From the NCBI GenBank assembly GCA_021186555.1, contig JAJKFL010000005.1, forward strand, positions 49,879,635-49,943,634: DNA of 64,000 nt, written 5' to 3'. Below the pieces are notes generated by a model. That model was given only the letters and a program-made list of their open reading frames with translations. It had not been told where the DNA came from and searched no databases. Source of the DNA: Reticulitermes speratus (Eukaryota > Arthropoda > Insecta > Blattodea > Rhinotermitidae). This document shows, piece after piece, positions 34,057 through 45,179 of this stretch. Every line of letters starts with the position of its first letter. The first letter of the stretch is position 1. The position numbers were made by a program, and so were the translations under genes.

Positions 34057-34682
34057 AGAGAAAGTGGGGTAAAATGTTAAGTAGTTGGATGTTTTCGTAA
34101 CGACAGGGACAAAAATTTGTGTCACGTTTATCTGATAAGAGGTGCGTCATGACAATTGCCTTTGTTCAGGACAATACAACTTATCATAAAGAACCCAACA
34201 CGAAACTTCAAGTAAAATGTAAATTACCACGTGTCAGCTACACAAACGTATAAGCGTAGACAGTAAATTTTCCGTCACAAAGCTGTCCCCCGAATCTTCC
34301 ACGTCATCAGAAAATTGGTAGACGCTCAAGGACGAGTTCATTAGTATTAGGCAACACCCCCAAAATGAGCTTTGTTTAAGTTTCGAACATTTTTTACGAG
34401 ACAAAAAATGAAATGCAAATGTTCCATAATCCTTTTTATGCCATTTGCTTTGATCATGTTCCAGTGCAGATGCAAATGGAGATAAGTGAGTTAAAAAAGT
34501 AGTGACTCTCTGAAAAAGCTTTCACCGAGCGAAATATACAGCAGTTTTTTTTTTTTTTGGGGGGGGGGGGGCGGGGGGTGTCTGAAAACTTGAACGCCTT
34601 CAAAACTTGCACGAAGAAAATGCTAACAGAATAAGCGTCTTCAATTTTGGACTTTCAAAGATGTACGGCTTAATGATGAAAA
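34057..34682. other. No gene recognised
   Basis: A T-run followed by a G-rich run at 34542-34580. Otherwise unique. Confidence 0.4.
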
Positions 34683-35048
34683 TTGTTATTATGTTAATGT
34701 TATGTTAAAGTTATTATGTTAATGTTATTATGTTAATGTTATTATGTTAATGTTATTATGTTAATGTTATGTTAATGTTATTATGCTAATGTTATTATGC
34801 TAATGTTATTATGCTAATGTTATTATGTTAATGTTATTATGTTAATGTTATTATGCTAATGTTGTTATGCTAATGTTATTATGCTAACGTTATTATGTTA
34901 ATGTTATTATGTTAATGTTATGATGTTAATGTTATTATGCTAATGTTATTATGCTAATGTTATTATGCTAATGTTATTATGCTAATGTTATTATGTTAAT
35001 GTTATTATGTTAATGTTATTATGTTAATGTTATTATGTTAATGTTATT
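34683..35048. repeat. Tandem repeat, about 26 copies of a 14-bp unit
   Basis: Unit TTATTATGTTAATG, with a GCTAATG variant occurring in runs (blocks of 3-4). Some units are shortened. It abuts a foldback arm. Confidence 0.95.
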
Positions 35049-35089
35049 CATCCCCGTTGTGTTATTAATGAACTATGAATTTCGTAATG

Positions 35090-35890
35090 TTCCTATCACA
35101 CACAACACCAGATATAATCAATCAGGCGATAAGTTTCGGCTTATTCCAAACCATAGGATCAAAAATAATTGGAGAATGTGGAGTATTTCAATTATTTTGG
35201 TAGCATGATAACAAACGATACAAGGTGTACACGTGAAATTAAATCCAGAATTGTCATGGCAAAAGCAACATTCAACAAGAAGAAGACTCTTTTCACGAGC
35301 AAATTGGACTTAAATTTAAGGAAGAAACTAGTAAAGTGCTACATTTGGAGCATAGCTTTGTGTGGTGCTGAAACGTGGACACTTCGGAAAATAGATCAGA
35401 AGTATCTGGAAAGTTTTGATATGTGGTGCTGGAGAAGAATGGAGATGATCAGTTGGAACGATCGTGTAAGAAATGAAGAAGTATTACACAGAGTGAAGGA
35501 GGAGAGGAATATCGTACATACAATAAAAAGAAGAAAGGCTAACTGGATTGGTCACATCTTGCGCAGGAACTGCCTTCTGAAACACGTGATTGAAGGAAAG
35601 TTAGAGGAAAGGACAGAAGTGACGGGAAGACTAGGAAGAAGGCGTAAGCAGCTACTGGATGACCTTAAGGAAAAGAGAAGATACTGTAAATTGAAAGAGG
35701 AAGCACTAGATCGCACCCTGTGGAGAACTCGCTTTGGAAGAGACTACGGACCTGTCGTAAGACAGACTACCAAGTGAATGAATGAATCAGGCCTTACCTC
35801 ATGAAGTGGGATAAGGCCTGATGATGGCTTGGAATAAGCCGAAAATTGTAGCCTGATTTGATTGTATCGTGGTGTGTTGTGTGAGACTAT
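35090..35890. repeat. Foldback element split by a LINE insertion
   Basis: Left arm 35090-35160 (CACACACAACACC...TCGGCTTATTCCAAACCAT) and right arm 35805-35890 (GATGATGGCTTGGAATAAGC...GTGGTGTGTTGTGTGA) are inverted copies. The LINE at 35161-35795 occupies the centre. Confidence 0.7.
35161..35795 (+). mobile_element. LINE, C-terminal fragment of the polyprotein
   Basis: Open frame 35169-35777, 202 codons. Key segments: YFGSMITND, the CYIWSIALCGAETWTLRK block typical of the region just after the reverse transcriptase domain, WCWRRMEMISW, and KANWIGHILRRNCLLKHVIE. The fingers/palm catalytic part (YADD box) is absent, so it is 5' truncated. The 3' end is TGAATGAATGAA, a short tandem tail typical of non-LTR elements of this kind. 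The frame has no stop, so insertion is probably recent. It is not a host gene. Confidence 0.85.
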
Positions 35891-35895
35891 ATGAT

Positions 35896-36202
35896 TAGGA
35901 AATATATATTTGAACATCTTTATGCTATGTTACGCTATTCTTCTTCTGGTTTGAAAACAAATACAACTTAACCGGCGAGTCCTTTCATTAATTCGTATGT
36001 AAAAGCCATAACCCGAAGGAAAGGAAAAACCATATCCGATTATTTGTGTGCGTGTGTGTGTGTGTATGTGAACGGGATGTTTATGTGGATCTAGCGCCTT
36101 TATAAATCCTGTATAGCCTACACATCTTTAAGGTGAAATTAATATAGGGCCATAATTTGAAGGCTGTAAAATCGAAGACGTAAAAGTAACGAGTAGCTGT
36201 GC
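35896..36202. other. No gene; short (GT)n tract
   Basis: A (GTGTGTAT)-type microsatellite at about 36045-36068. Otherwise unique. Confidence 0.4.
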
Positions 36203-36425
36203 GTGACTTCAGACTTACGCCGCGGCGTAAATGAGATGTTAGCTCTTCTGCAATTTTACGCAGCGTAGATTGATAGTTACCAACGTTTCGGGACAACCTA
36301 TCAGTCCCATTTTCAAGGGTTAAGAGACTGCTTGACCCTTGAAAATGGGACCGATAGATAGTCCCGAAACGTCGGTCAATAACTACCAATCTATGCTGCG
36401 TAAAATCCCAGAAGAGCGAAGATAC
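36203..36425. repeat. Foldback element, GGCTTCCGCCGCG family
   Basis: Arms contain ACGCCGCGGCGTAAATGAGA, CAACGTTTCGGGACAACCTA and inverted copies ending AATCCCAGAAGAGCGAAGAT. Minus-strand reading gives LFWDFTQHRLVV, a peptide-like string that recurs in this family. Confidence 0.78.
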
Positions 36426-37159
36426 AATGAGAAGTTTCTGGGCTGTACAGCATTTTGACTTCAGGGTAAAGACGTTTGAATTTACAGATAAAATAATGAC
36501 GAGGGGGTAACGTGAATTTGAGCTTCTCACTAAATTTGAGGTTCGATTGTGGTAGATTCTGTTGCGTAGCCTTTCGTTCTACGTGCAAGCTCCCTGTTAC
36601 ATATATAAACTTTTACTTAAATATCCATCGTACAAAAATACTTCAGATTCGGATTTCTGCGGGATCCACATTTTATGTTAATTAATTCTTCTACGGTGAG
36701 CTGTTTGTTTTTTTGAAAAAAAAATTGTTAAGATTCTTTTGAGTTTCATGTAAAGAAAACGTTGAATCAATCGTTGTTAAGGTGAAAAATTTTAATGCAC
36801 GCCCAAATGTCTAGTTTTATAGAAATATATCAAGTGGTTTTATAAATGACACATACAGACGGGATGACATTGCCCCCCCCCCCCGCTATAAGTTTAGTTT
36901 CGGTACTTTGTGCAAGGATCGAATAAGGAATGGAAAATATACCTACTATATATTTTACAATGCATTTAGATTTTGATTAATTTTACCCGCAGCTTGGAAT
37001 TTCTCCATGAATAACGCAGAATAAGAAACAAGCAGTAAAAACTAATCGCCCCTAACGTCGTGTATTTTAGTCTTCCGAAGGATTAGATCACGTGGTTTTT
37101 CATCTCTCTGATATTGTAGATAACGCTAGTAAGAAGTAAATGCTGAGAAAACTAAGTAA
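36426..37159. other. No gene recognised
   Basis: C-run at 36874-36884. Otherwise unique AT-rich DNA. Confidence 0.4.
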
Positions 37160-37318
37160 ATGTTGAGATCTGTGCGTCCATTAGGCGGCGTCTTGTGGTA
37201 ATTGTTTATCGACGTTTCGGGACAACATATCGAACAGTTACCACAAGACGCCGAGTAATATCCCAGAAGAGCGCAGATCTCATAAACATCGCGGCGGAAG
37301 CTTGAAATCAAGTACATG
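37160..37318. repeat. Foldback element, GGCTTCCGCCGCG family (short)
   Basis: GGCGTCTTGTGGTAATTGTT is inverted about 45 bp later (AACAGTTACCACAAGACGCC). The right end has ATCGCGGCGGAAGCTTGAAA. Confidence 0.75.
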
Positions 37319-37554
37319 TTCATGTCCATTGAAGAGAATGAGGTAAACATCTCACATGACTAGGCGATAAATGCTTCGAAAATGAGCAAAGTTTTAAAGT
37401 TTTGGAAGGAAACAAACATAATTACATGAAGAAGAAGTTAAGAGCAGATTAAATGTGGGGAGATGCCTGCTGCCATTCGGTTCAAAAATTTTGCCTTCAT
37501 ATCTGCCATCTAAATACATAAAGATTGAAATATGTTTGTTAATCCCTATAACAG

Positions 37555-37795
37555 GCCATGAAGGCCCAAAGGGGGAGTAGAGGTGTAGCTCTACTCTTTC
37601 TTGACCCCGGCGCTAGCTGGGGGTGGGTGGTCAGCACCACGCCCCGGTCGCTTTACCCCCGGGAAAGACCCGGTACCCATTCTATAGGAGGCTGGGTAGG
37701 CCCCAGGGCCGGTCTGGACGTATGCGAAAAATCTCGCCCCCACCGGGATTCGATCCCCGGACCGTCCAGCCCGTAGCGAGTCGCTTAAAGATTAA
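37555..37795 (-). mobile_element. tRNA-derived SINE, family 2
   Basis: Minus-strand B box GGATCGAATCCCGGTGGGGG, head near 37790 (AGCGACTCGCTACGGGCTGG), 3' end GCCTTCATGGCC at 37556. The extreme A-box start is lost. Confidence 0.82.
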
Positions 37796-37799
37796 AATA

Positions 37800-38762
37800 T
37801 ACAGAACTAAAATTTTTCCTGCTCTTTTGTGTGTGTGTGTGGAACTTAGTGTCTCATATTGAGGGAAGATTATAGACTGAGATTAGAGCCTTCAAAGCGT
37901 AGTCCTTCGGAATACTGAAATTCTCCACCCGAACAGCGACAACTCTTCATTGTGCTGCTATTTATCGAGATATTCCGGACTTCGGGGTGAAAGATTAAGT
38001 AATTGAATAATGTGTAAAATTTACAGCAGGGTTTTTATTTAATTTCGTAACCTTTCTTGGTTTACCATGCGTAAACTGAAGGCAAAATGAAAAGCCCTTA
38101 TTTGTTCATTTTGTTCGTCTGTCGACACGTTTCATCTCCGACATTGGTTAACATATTTCTATAAAATTTGGTACACAAGTCTACAGTAAAATTTTGATGT
38201 AGATTTTTATCTCGATTTACGTTGGTCAAATAGTTTAAGACACTTTTTACACGAAGGTAACATATTACTTAATTTTAAAAAAAAATCAAAGTGTAACATT
38301 TAAATGACAGAATACGTAGACTTTATAGCATATTATGAACGTGAAACACTTTTGTTATTGGTAAATATTTAAATACATGCAAGCACTATTGCTTCTTAAT
38401 ATGTATTTAACTTCCATGTAGTGTAATTTGATTTGTAACATTTTGTATATATATTTGCAGTAAACGTGCCGCAAAAGATGAATTTGGAAAATACGAGTAC
38501 TTCAAAATATTTTGCACACCTTCTCTCTATTTTACAGGGAATTCACAGAGCCTCTAAATTCTGACGTATGGAGTTACTTTAACTTGTTACGTAAAAGATA
38601 GTCCTTATTGTTTCACTATCTTATTCCTTTGATATGACAATAATCAGCGGGAGGTTTGTTATTCTACAAATTTCAAGAATGACTCATTTCGGAATTATCA
38701 ATGTAACTCATTTTCCTTGAACTAGTTAGCGGCTGCTTGGTTGGAATTAGTCACCGTGGGTA
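37800..38762. other. 5' flank of copy G, no gene
   Basis: AT-rich, unique in this window. No sequence clearly shared with the upstream blocks of copies A, B, D or E was seen. Confidence 0.4.
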
Positions 38763-38779
38763 GCGATAGAGCTACAAAA

Positions 38780-38785
38780 TATATA
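38780..38785 (+). promoter_or_regulatory. TATA box of copy G (likely)
   Basis: TATATA inside ACAAAATATATACTGC, 78 bp before the ATG, which would place transcription start near 38810. No in-frame ATG intervenes. Confidence 0.45.
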
Positions 38786-38862
38786 CTGCAATTGAGCAAG
38801 TTCTACCGAACTTACAACCTGACATTTTAACGAAAGTCACTAAACGTTACTGACAACTCAAA

Positions 38863-41800
38863 ATGGTGAAGGTTGCCATCTTCGTTGTGTTAGTCGTTTT
38901 TGCAACATTATTCTTCGCAGGTAAGCATAAATTGAAATTCTATTATTACAGTGAAACAGTTTCCTCAAATATGCCTCGAATTTACACACACCAGCTGGAT
39001 GCAACTTTATTAAAAAAAACTGTATAGTTTTTTTAAAACATATTTAAAAACTTTTTAAACCCGACATATGTTTCGGCTCTTATAGAGCCATCTTCAGGGG
39101 TTTATTGTCGTTAAAACTGCATATATTAAAACGTCTTTTTGGTTCACTTTCAGGCAAGGTTTTTCACTTTTCCACTGCTTGGTATGCACAGACACTATTT
39201 GTTATTCTTACTAAAATAATATGTTAATATTTCCGTACGTATTGTATTTGACGCATGGTACTGGTTTAGCTTGTTCATTAGGTCGTATTTTTCATGGTGT
39301 ACGCTGTACTGTTTGTGTGCGTGTTGGTGTGTGTAAATAGTGACTGTGAAAAGATGCACGGTGATTACAGAATAAAGTATGCCTCGAATGTTTAGAAACG
39401 AGATTAACTGGATTTTTTTTAACACTTTAAATCTAAACTCTAAACACTAAAAATCTAAATTTTATTTAATATTTTAGTTTCTACCTCACTTAGAACGGAC
39501 TGTCTCCCGCTTATAGTGACAAATCAGTTAATCCTGCTGTTTATTATGAGGATCTTATGGAAGACTTAAAAAATACACTCTTTGAAAAATAGAGAGATTT
39601 GTTAAATGTGAAAGCTTGTGTAAGTTAAGTGTGTCATAGATGCACGCGATTTAAACCTTGGTATCCCTCTGCACAATACAACATAAATAATACTGGATGT
39701 TTATTGTGGTGTAATTGTGGTGTATTAGTGTTTATAAGGCACACAGCACATTTACCCATTTAGCGAAGATCTCATGTAAGACAGTTAATTTTGACCGAGA
39801 TATACCGGTAGGTGTTTTGTTGATGCAACATGCTCAATAATAAAAACGAAGTTCAATGTGGTAGTAACTCGAAAAATTACGGTCTTCCTCGTAGGGGTTT
39901 ATGTTTATTGATTTACCAGGAAATACATTGATTTATAAAGTGAATATTTCTAGTACAGTCTTCACAAGCTGCTGTCGCAGTACTCAGTTTCTATGCTGCT
40001 TAATACAGGGCATGCACAAAAGAATGGTGCGGTTTCAAAAGTGAATAAAAAATTTATGTCTCACATTACACGGGCACAACATACACCGTCAGTGGCGACA
40101 ACTGTCCAAGTTTCTCGTGAAGCATGAGAAACTTGGACAGTTGCCGCCGCTGATGGTGTATGTTGTGCCCGTGTAATGTGAGACATAAATTTTTTATTCA
40201 CTTTTGAAACCGCACCATTCTTTTGTGTATGCCCTGTATAATTCACACATCACGGTCTGTTTTTGTGCAGTACATTTTATTATTAAACTGTCATTACATC
40301 TCAAAAAAGTACTCTTCTAACGCTGACATTGCAGAGAATCAGAATTTAATGTTATTTCATTGAAAGAGAAGGATCAATTTTGTTTATGTAGGGCAATATT
40401 GCTTTAAAACGGAAGTGAGAATGAGCCTGTTACTACTGCATTGAGCGAGACACGAAAAGCTACAGGCTTTTGCCAAATTACTTTTCTTATCATTACGGAT
40501 GGTAATCCGAAACCGGAGTAACGTATTCGGTATAGCGGCTAGGCTATGGGCTGAAAGGTCCGGGGTGCGAATCCTGGTAGAAGCAAGAGATTTTTCTCTT
40601 CTCCAAAATGTCCAGACCGGCTCTGGGGCCCACCTAGCCTCCTATTCAATGGGTACCAGATTTTTGTTACCGTGGTTAAAGCGGCCGGGACGTAAAGTTA
40701 ACCACTCACCTACATCTAGTACCCAGGTTAAGAATGAGTGGAGCTACACCTCTACTCCCCCTATATGTTTTCATGGCGTGTAGAGGGAGAACTTTACCTT
40801 TGTCTCTAACTTCTCGGATGGTAATTTCTTGGTTACACTTAAGCTGCTTTATTAAAATTCCTTTGTTAACGCAGTTAGGAAGAATGTTACTTGTCACAGC
40901 GATGGTGTGCTTACTTCAGGCCTCCCGCCAACAATGCTGTACGATCCGCCTTCACGTCCTCTCTGTGACATCCTTCTTCTGATCGTCATGACAGTAATAG
41001 GCGATACGTAAAAATTAAGCTCATCTCTATGTAATGTTCTCCGTTCTGCACTAGATGCCTTTACGTCTAGATATTCTCTCAGTGACTGGTTCCTAGCAAT
41101 AATAATAACTGGCATTCGTCCAGAGAAGGGCCGGGATAGCTCAGTCGGTATAGCGACTCGCTACGAACTGGACGGTCCGGGGATCGAAGCCGATCCCAGT
41201 GGCCGTGCGGTCTAAGGCGTGGGTCTTCGGCCGCTCGCTTACTAGGATCGTGGGTTCGAATTGCCGATCCCAGTGGCCGTGCGGTCTAAGGCGTGGGTCT
41301 ACGGCCGCTCGCTTACTAGGATCGTGGGTTCGAATCCCACCGGGGGCATGGATGTTTGTGTTGTGTTAGATGTATGGATAATAGCATGAAACATAAGGTG
41401 ACATGCAGGACAAAAAAGGAATTCAACAGTACAAATGGATCAAAGGGGAAAACCCAGGAATTAATACAAAAAAAAAAATCCCACCGGGGGCATGGATGTT
41501 TGTGTTGTGTTTGTTGTATAAGGACGGTAGCATGGAACGTAAAGTGACATGAAGGACGAAAAGGACTTCAACAGTACAAATGAATCAAAGGGGAAAACCC
41601 AGGAATTAATACAAAAAAAAATGTTTGTGTTGTGTTGTAAAAAGACGGTTGTGGACCGTAAGTAACATGAAAGGACGAAAAAGGACTAATACAGAACAAA
41701 AATGGATCAAAGGGGAAAACCCAGGAATTAGTAAAAAAAAAAAATCCCGTTGGTGGCGAGATTTTCAGCACCCGTCCAGACCGGCCCTGGGGCATAACCA

Positions 41801-42151
41801 GCCTCCTGTAAAATGGCTACCGCGTCATTCCCGGGGGTAAAGCGGCCGGGGCGTGGCGTTGACCACCCACCCGCATCTAGTGCCGAGGTTAAAGAAAGAG
41901 TAGAGCTATACCTCTACTCCCCTTCTGGGCCTTCATGGCCTGTTCAGGGTGACCTTTACCTTTCTTCGTCCAGACATAAACACGTAAGATTTAATATCTT
42001 AATTTGTTTAACAGGAGCAACTGCAGCGGATGACGACACCAATGGCAATCCTATTGAAGGTGGAGTAATTTATGTAAGTTGTCATTACTGTGCAATGTAC
42101 ATAATATATGTAATTTTTGTAGGCTACACGTATACGTGTGTGTTTCAGCAT

Positions 42152-42198
<47 letters not shown>

Positions 42199-42506
42199 GT
42201 GTATGTGTATGTTCCTTGGCCTAGGTACAATTACATGGTCATTTGCGTTCGCGTGGCAATACAACACAAATTTAAGCCTGTCATTAAGACACCATTCTAA
42301 TGTTTGTACCTTTCTTCCTTATTTTGTTACAGGCTAAAGAAACGTTGGAAAAACTAATTGACTCCTTTGCTGGTGTTCTCTCCTCATTCGGATTTGCTAC
42401 AGAACAGATTGAACAAATAAAAGGCTGGTTGGTGAATGCAATAGAAGCTATTGGTGCTGCAATACAGCCCATACTGGACATATTTCTTAAACCTTCTTTA
42501 GAATAG
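38863..42506 (+). CDS. Small secreted peptide, copy G (three exons, 96 aa)
   Basis: Exon 1 is 38863-38920: signal peptide MVKVAIFVVLVVFATLFFA, phase 1, donor GTAAGC. Exon 2 is 42015-42073 (acceptor TTTAACAG, donor GTAAGT): completes Gly and adds 19 residues starting ATAADDDTNGNPIEGG, phase 0. Exon 3 is 42333-42506 (acceptor TTGTTACAG): 57 residues starting AKETLEKLIDSFAGVL, continuing with a long amphipathic helix-like stretch (EQIKGWLVNAIEAIGAAIQP) and ending in TAG. Exon number, phases and layout equal the minus-strand cluster, although sequence identity is low. It is intact, with its own TATA box and polyadenylation signal. Intron 1 is 3.1 kb and full of mobile DNA. Function is unknown. 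Confidence 0.75.
39040..39115. repeat. Foldback arm motif
   Basis: CATATGTTTCGGCTCTTATA, then CATCTTCAGGGG. In intron 1 of copy G. AAGATGCACGGTGATTACAG at 39352-39371 is the end of a GCACGGTG-family element. Confidence 0.45.
40006..40236. mobile_element. 231-bp near-perfect palindromic MITE
   Basis: Flanked by TA on both sides, with ends CAGGGCATGCACAAAAGAAT and ATTCTTTTGTGTATGCCCTG. The whole length is an inverted repeat with a tiny loop (CACGAGAAACT or complement near 40121-40135). Same termini as 12596 and 18098 but a much longer arm. In intron 1 of copy G. Confidence 0.92.
40505..40805 (+). mobile_element. tRNA-derived SINE, family 2 (diverged)
   Basis: B box region GGGGTGCGAATCCTGGTAG, body TGTCCAGACCGGCTCTGGGG, tail GAGGGAGAACTTTACCTTTG. 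In intron 1 of copy G. Confidence 0.8.
41128..41975 (+). mobile_element. Family 2 SINE split at its B box by a family 1 SINE multimer
   Basis: 41128-41188 is a family 2 head ending GGGGATCGAA. At 41189 a family 1 head starts, running only to its own B box (GGGTTCGAATT, 41262). A second family 1 head starts at 41263 and continues into three first-body modules, joined by A-runs followed by a segment of the ATCCCACCGGGGGC kind. The last A-run (about 41735-41748) leads to ATCCCGTTGGTGGCGAG, the family 2 body, which continues to 41975. Every junction falls at or within a few bases of the shared TTCGAATCCC. Confidence 0.88.
42154..42190. repeat. (AT)n microsatellite
   Basis: 18 AT units in intron 2 of copy G, grading into GTATATATGTGTATG. 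Confidence 0.95.
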
Positions 42507-42708
42507 AGTTGGCCCCATTAAGACGTATGTATCCAGGTTTGTGTTCTGCAACCAGCGGAAAACAGTGTGCACCGTACAAGATGCTTCAGTTCTAAACCAC
42601 AGCTTCATATCTACATACATAAACAAGCAAGTGGCCAAAACGACAGTACTTACAAACTTCAAATTTGACTAATGGGAAAATTGTTCTTATAATTTTTATG
42701 CTTCATAA

Positions 42709-42714
42709 AATAAA
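42709..42714 (+). terminator. Polyadenylation signal, copy G
   Basis: AATAAA 203 bp after the stop codon. Confidence 0.55.
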
Positions 42715-42719
42715 CGAAG

Positions 42720-43066
42720 TACTGAATATGCCTATCTTTCTGGTTCATGAGTTATATAGACACTCCACTAAAGCTACATAGTAGTGCTGTTACAGATATT
42801 ACCAGTTATTAATATTCATGAATGAAAATAAAATTTACATGAAATACTTCGTGGTAGAGGACATAAATCTGTACCCTGTACGTAACAATGTTATGCGAAA
42901 AGTATTGAAAACGAATAAATAAATTTTGGAATAATTTGAACAGCTTGTATCATGTGTTTTCTCGTAGTTGTGTATTGTTTTTGTTTCTCTGTTTTATTTA
43001 TTCAGAAAAATAATCATGAAAGAAGGAAAGATAAAACAGCAGCAAAATTATAATTCTGTATATTTG

Positions 43067-43106
<40 letters not shown>

Positions 43107-43503
43107 CTCCTCCCTCTTCTCTCTCTCTCCCATACCAGACGTGAAGACAAAATATTCCGAACCGAATGGGAAGAGGTATTCCCTGACAGGAGACCAGTTT
43201 CAGTAGATCAAATATTCCAGTTCGCATCTTGGTATCAGCATAGGGTTTTTGCACGTGTTGTATTAAGACGAACCTCATTTAAACGTGCAATTATGTTATT
43301 TAACTATAAGTTTCAACAGTTATTTTTGCTACACTGGCAGGACTAGAAGTGTGAGCAAAGCAGATCTTAGTGTGACTTGTTTATTGTCATTCTGATTTAA
43401 ACGGTCCGTGTTCGAATGTGCCTGTAGACAAACATACACATGCACGAGTTTTTCTTTCTGAAGTGCATCACTATATAAAATATGAACTACTACGTTAGCC
43501 TTA
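42720..43503. other. No gene; (CT)n microsatellite at about 43070-43131
   Basis: The CT tract is about 60 bp with a few interruptions. The rest is unique. Confidence 0.5.
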
Positions 43504-43962
43504 TTAAATTAAGTTATAAACCAACTGATGCACACTAAAACCACCTTTTTAAGTAGCTTTATTATAAAATTGTTAAAATTGTACCCCTACACGTGTTTCG
43601 ATCCTAGGACTCCACCGTAGTACTCCTCACCGCACAACACGTAGTACACTCCGCTCCACGCAAAAACATTTCATATGCTTTTAATACCACACGCCAGCAG
43701 TTCCACAATCTACCATCTACAGTGCTTTTATAATTTTACAACTTTTAGAGAATCTTTTTACAAGATTTTAACTTATGTTTCAAAGTGCAGATAGAATATT
43801 TTAAATCATGTGTTGAAGTGACTATAGCTTTTAGCAATAAACCCCCCTGACGATGATCCTAGGATCGAAACACGTGTAGGGGTACAATTTTAACAATTTT
43901 ATAATAAAGCTACTTAAAAAAGTGGTTTTAGTGTGCATCGGTTGGTTTATAACTTAATTTAA
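43504..43962. mobile_element. Foldback element, GCACGGTG family, long arms
   Basis: Arms of about 105 bp: TTAAATTAAGTTATAAACC...ACACGTGTTTCGATCCTAGG on the left, complement CCTAGGATCGAAACACGTGT...TTTATAACTTAATTTAA on the right. A 230-bp unique middle. Followed by GATGCACGGTGTCAACAGTG. Confidence 0.82.
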
Positions 43963-44089
43963 TATGACGAAGATGCACGGTGTCAACAGTGTGAAATTGA
44001 CTACGTTAGCCCTTAAAAGGGCTGTTTCGAGGCTTGGTATCTTTGATAATGACGCCCAAAACCCCCTAAGCCTCATGCTGATGAAAATT

Positions 44090-44175
44090 AAAGTCTTCTG
44101 AGATACGAAGAAGTGGAAATTGTTAAATTTACCGACGTTTCGGAGGAGCTTGCTGTCTCCCATCTTTGGGGTTTA
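44090..44175. repeat. Half of a foldback element
   Basis: TCTTCTGAGATACGAAGAAG and TACCGACGTTTCGGAGGAGC, then CCCATCTTTGG: one arm of the GGCTTCCGCCGCG family. Confidence 0.5.
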
Positions 44176-44534
44176 TACTGTGCAAAATAGGACTAAAATT
44201 CAGTTTCGTTCTCGATGCAGGAATAAAAGAAAGTACTGGGACAATTGTGGCCCATGTGCGCGAGATTCAGTCTGTATGTTAATGCCTTGTTGTTCGTCGC
44301 AGGGATATGTTTCGGGCCTGTCATAAGTCGCTCGACTGTGGCTCCTGCCTCGAGTCTCTAAACCCATTGAAGCTCATTGGTTATTATATGTACCACGTTC
44401 TGCGCCCACAGTGTATTCACGTTTGTATGGATCTCAGAACAAATATGAATTATCTGCCTACACATTAACTGATGGGTTTTTTATAACCGAGACGTACAGT
44501 GTTTACTGCGCAGCACGAGCTGAATCGTTTTATA

Positions 44535-44719
44535 CAGTAGAACCCGGTTATAACGACATCGGTTTATGCGAAACCTCGTCTATAGCATCACATATTCTGT
44601 GGTACCAATTAATTCCTCACTGTTAACCATAACGTTACACTACTCGGTTATAACACCACTCGTTTATAACGACACAAAGTATTCAGTCCCTTTCATGACG
44701 TTATAACAGAGTTCGACTG
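44535..44719. mobile_element. Pogo/Tigger-like MITE
   Basis: Ends CAGTAGAACCCGGTTATAAC and GTTATAACAGAGTTCGACTG, flanked by TA on the left and CA on the right. Internal TTATAAC blocks. Such CAGT(A)GAAC...GTTATAAC termini are typical of pogo/Tigger elements. Confidence 0.7.
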
Positions 44720-45029
44720 CATAATTTAAAGGGTCCCGTGTTCCTCCAATACTATCGCACAGTCCTTTATGTTGCAAAGTCGTAAGGAAATGTCATTCTA
44801 CTTTGATATTGTATCTATTATATTCTGTGATAGTCGTGTTGAAGCCAGGCAATTATATGTTTTTAATAGGCATACGGCGACTGTGTCATGCTTAAGACAG
44901 TCCGACATTACAACAAATGAAATGTAGTCCAGTTCTCACGGACCACATCCCGTTGTGCTTTTATTATAACTTCATCATTATGAGAGAATAATACCTTTTA
45001 TTATAACAACAGAGCTCACTACATGTTTC

Positions 45030-45060
45030 AGCCTAAAAGCTCATCAGGCCAAGGCCATAC
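45030..45060. repeat. Foldback arm motif
   Basis: Preceded by CTACATGTTTCAGCCTAAAA at 45018 and followed by CTCATCAGGCC: an isolated arm. Confidence 0.4.
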
Positions 45061-45179
45061 CAAATATAAAAGGCCTTCCGTTCGTGGGTCCAACGGATGT
45101 GTTGTCCCTGATTATTGTCTTAGAGGAAGCCGTGGACTTCATCTTAGACGAGGAACGTACGGTTCTAGAGTCACAAGTA

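Noticed and set aside
35169-35777. A 202-codon open frame as a host gene
   Set aside because: It matches the C-terminal part of a LINE polyprotein and ends in a TGAA tail.
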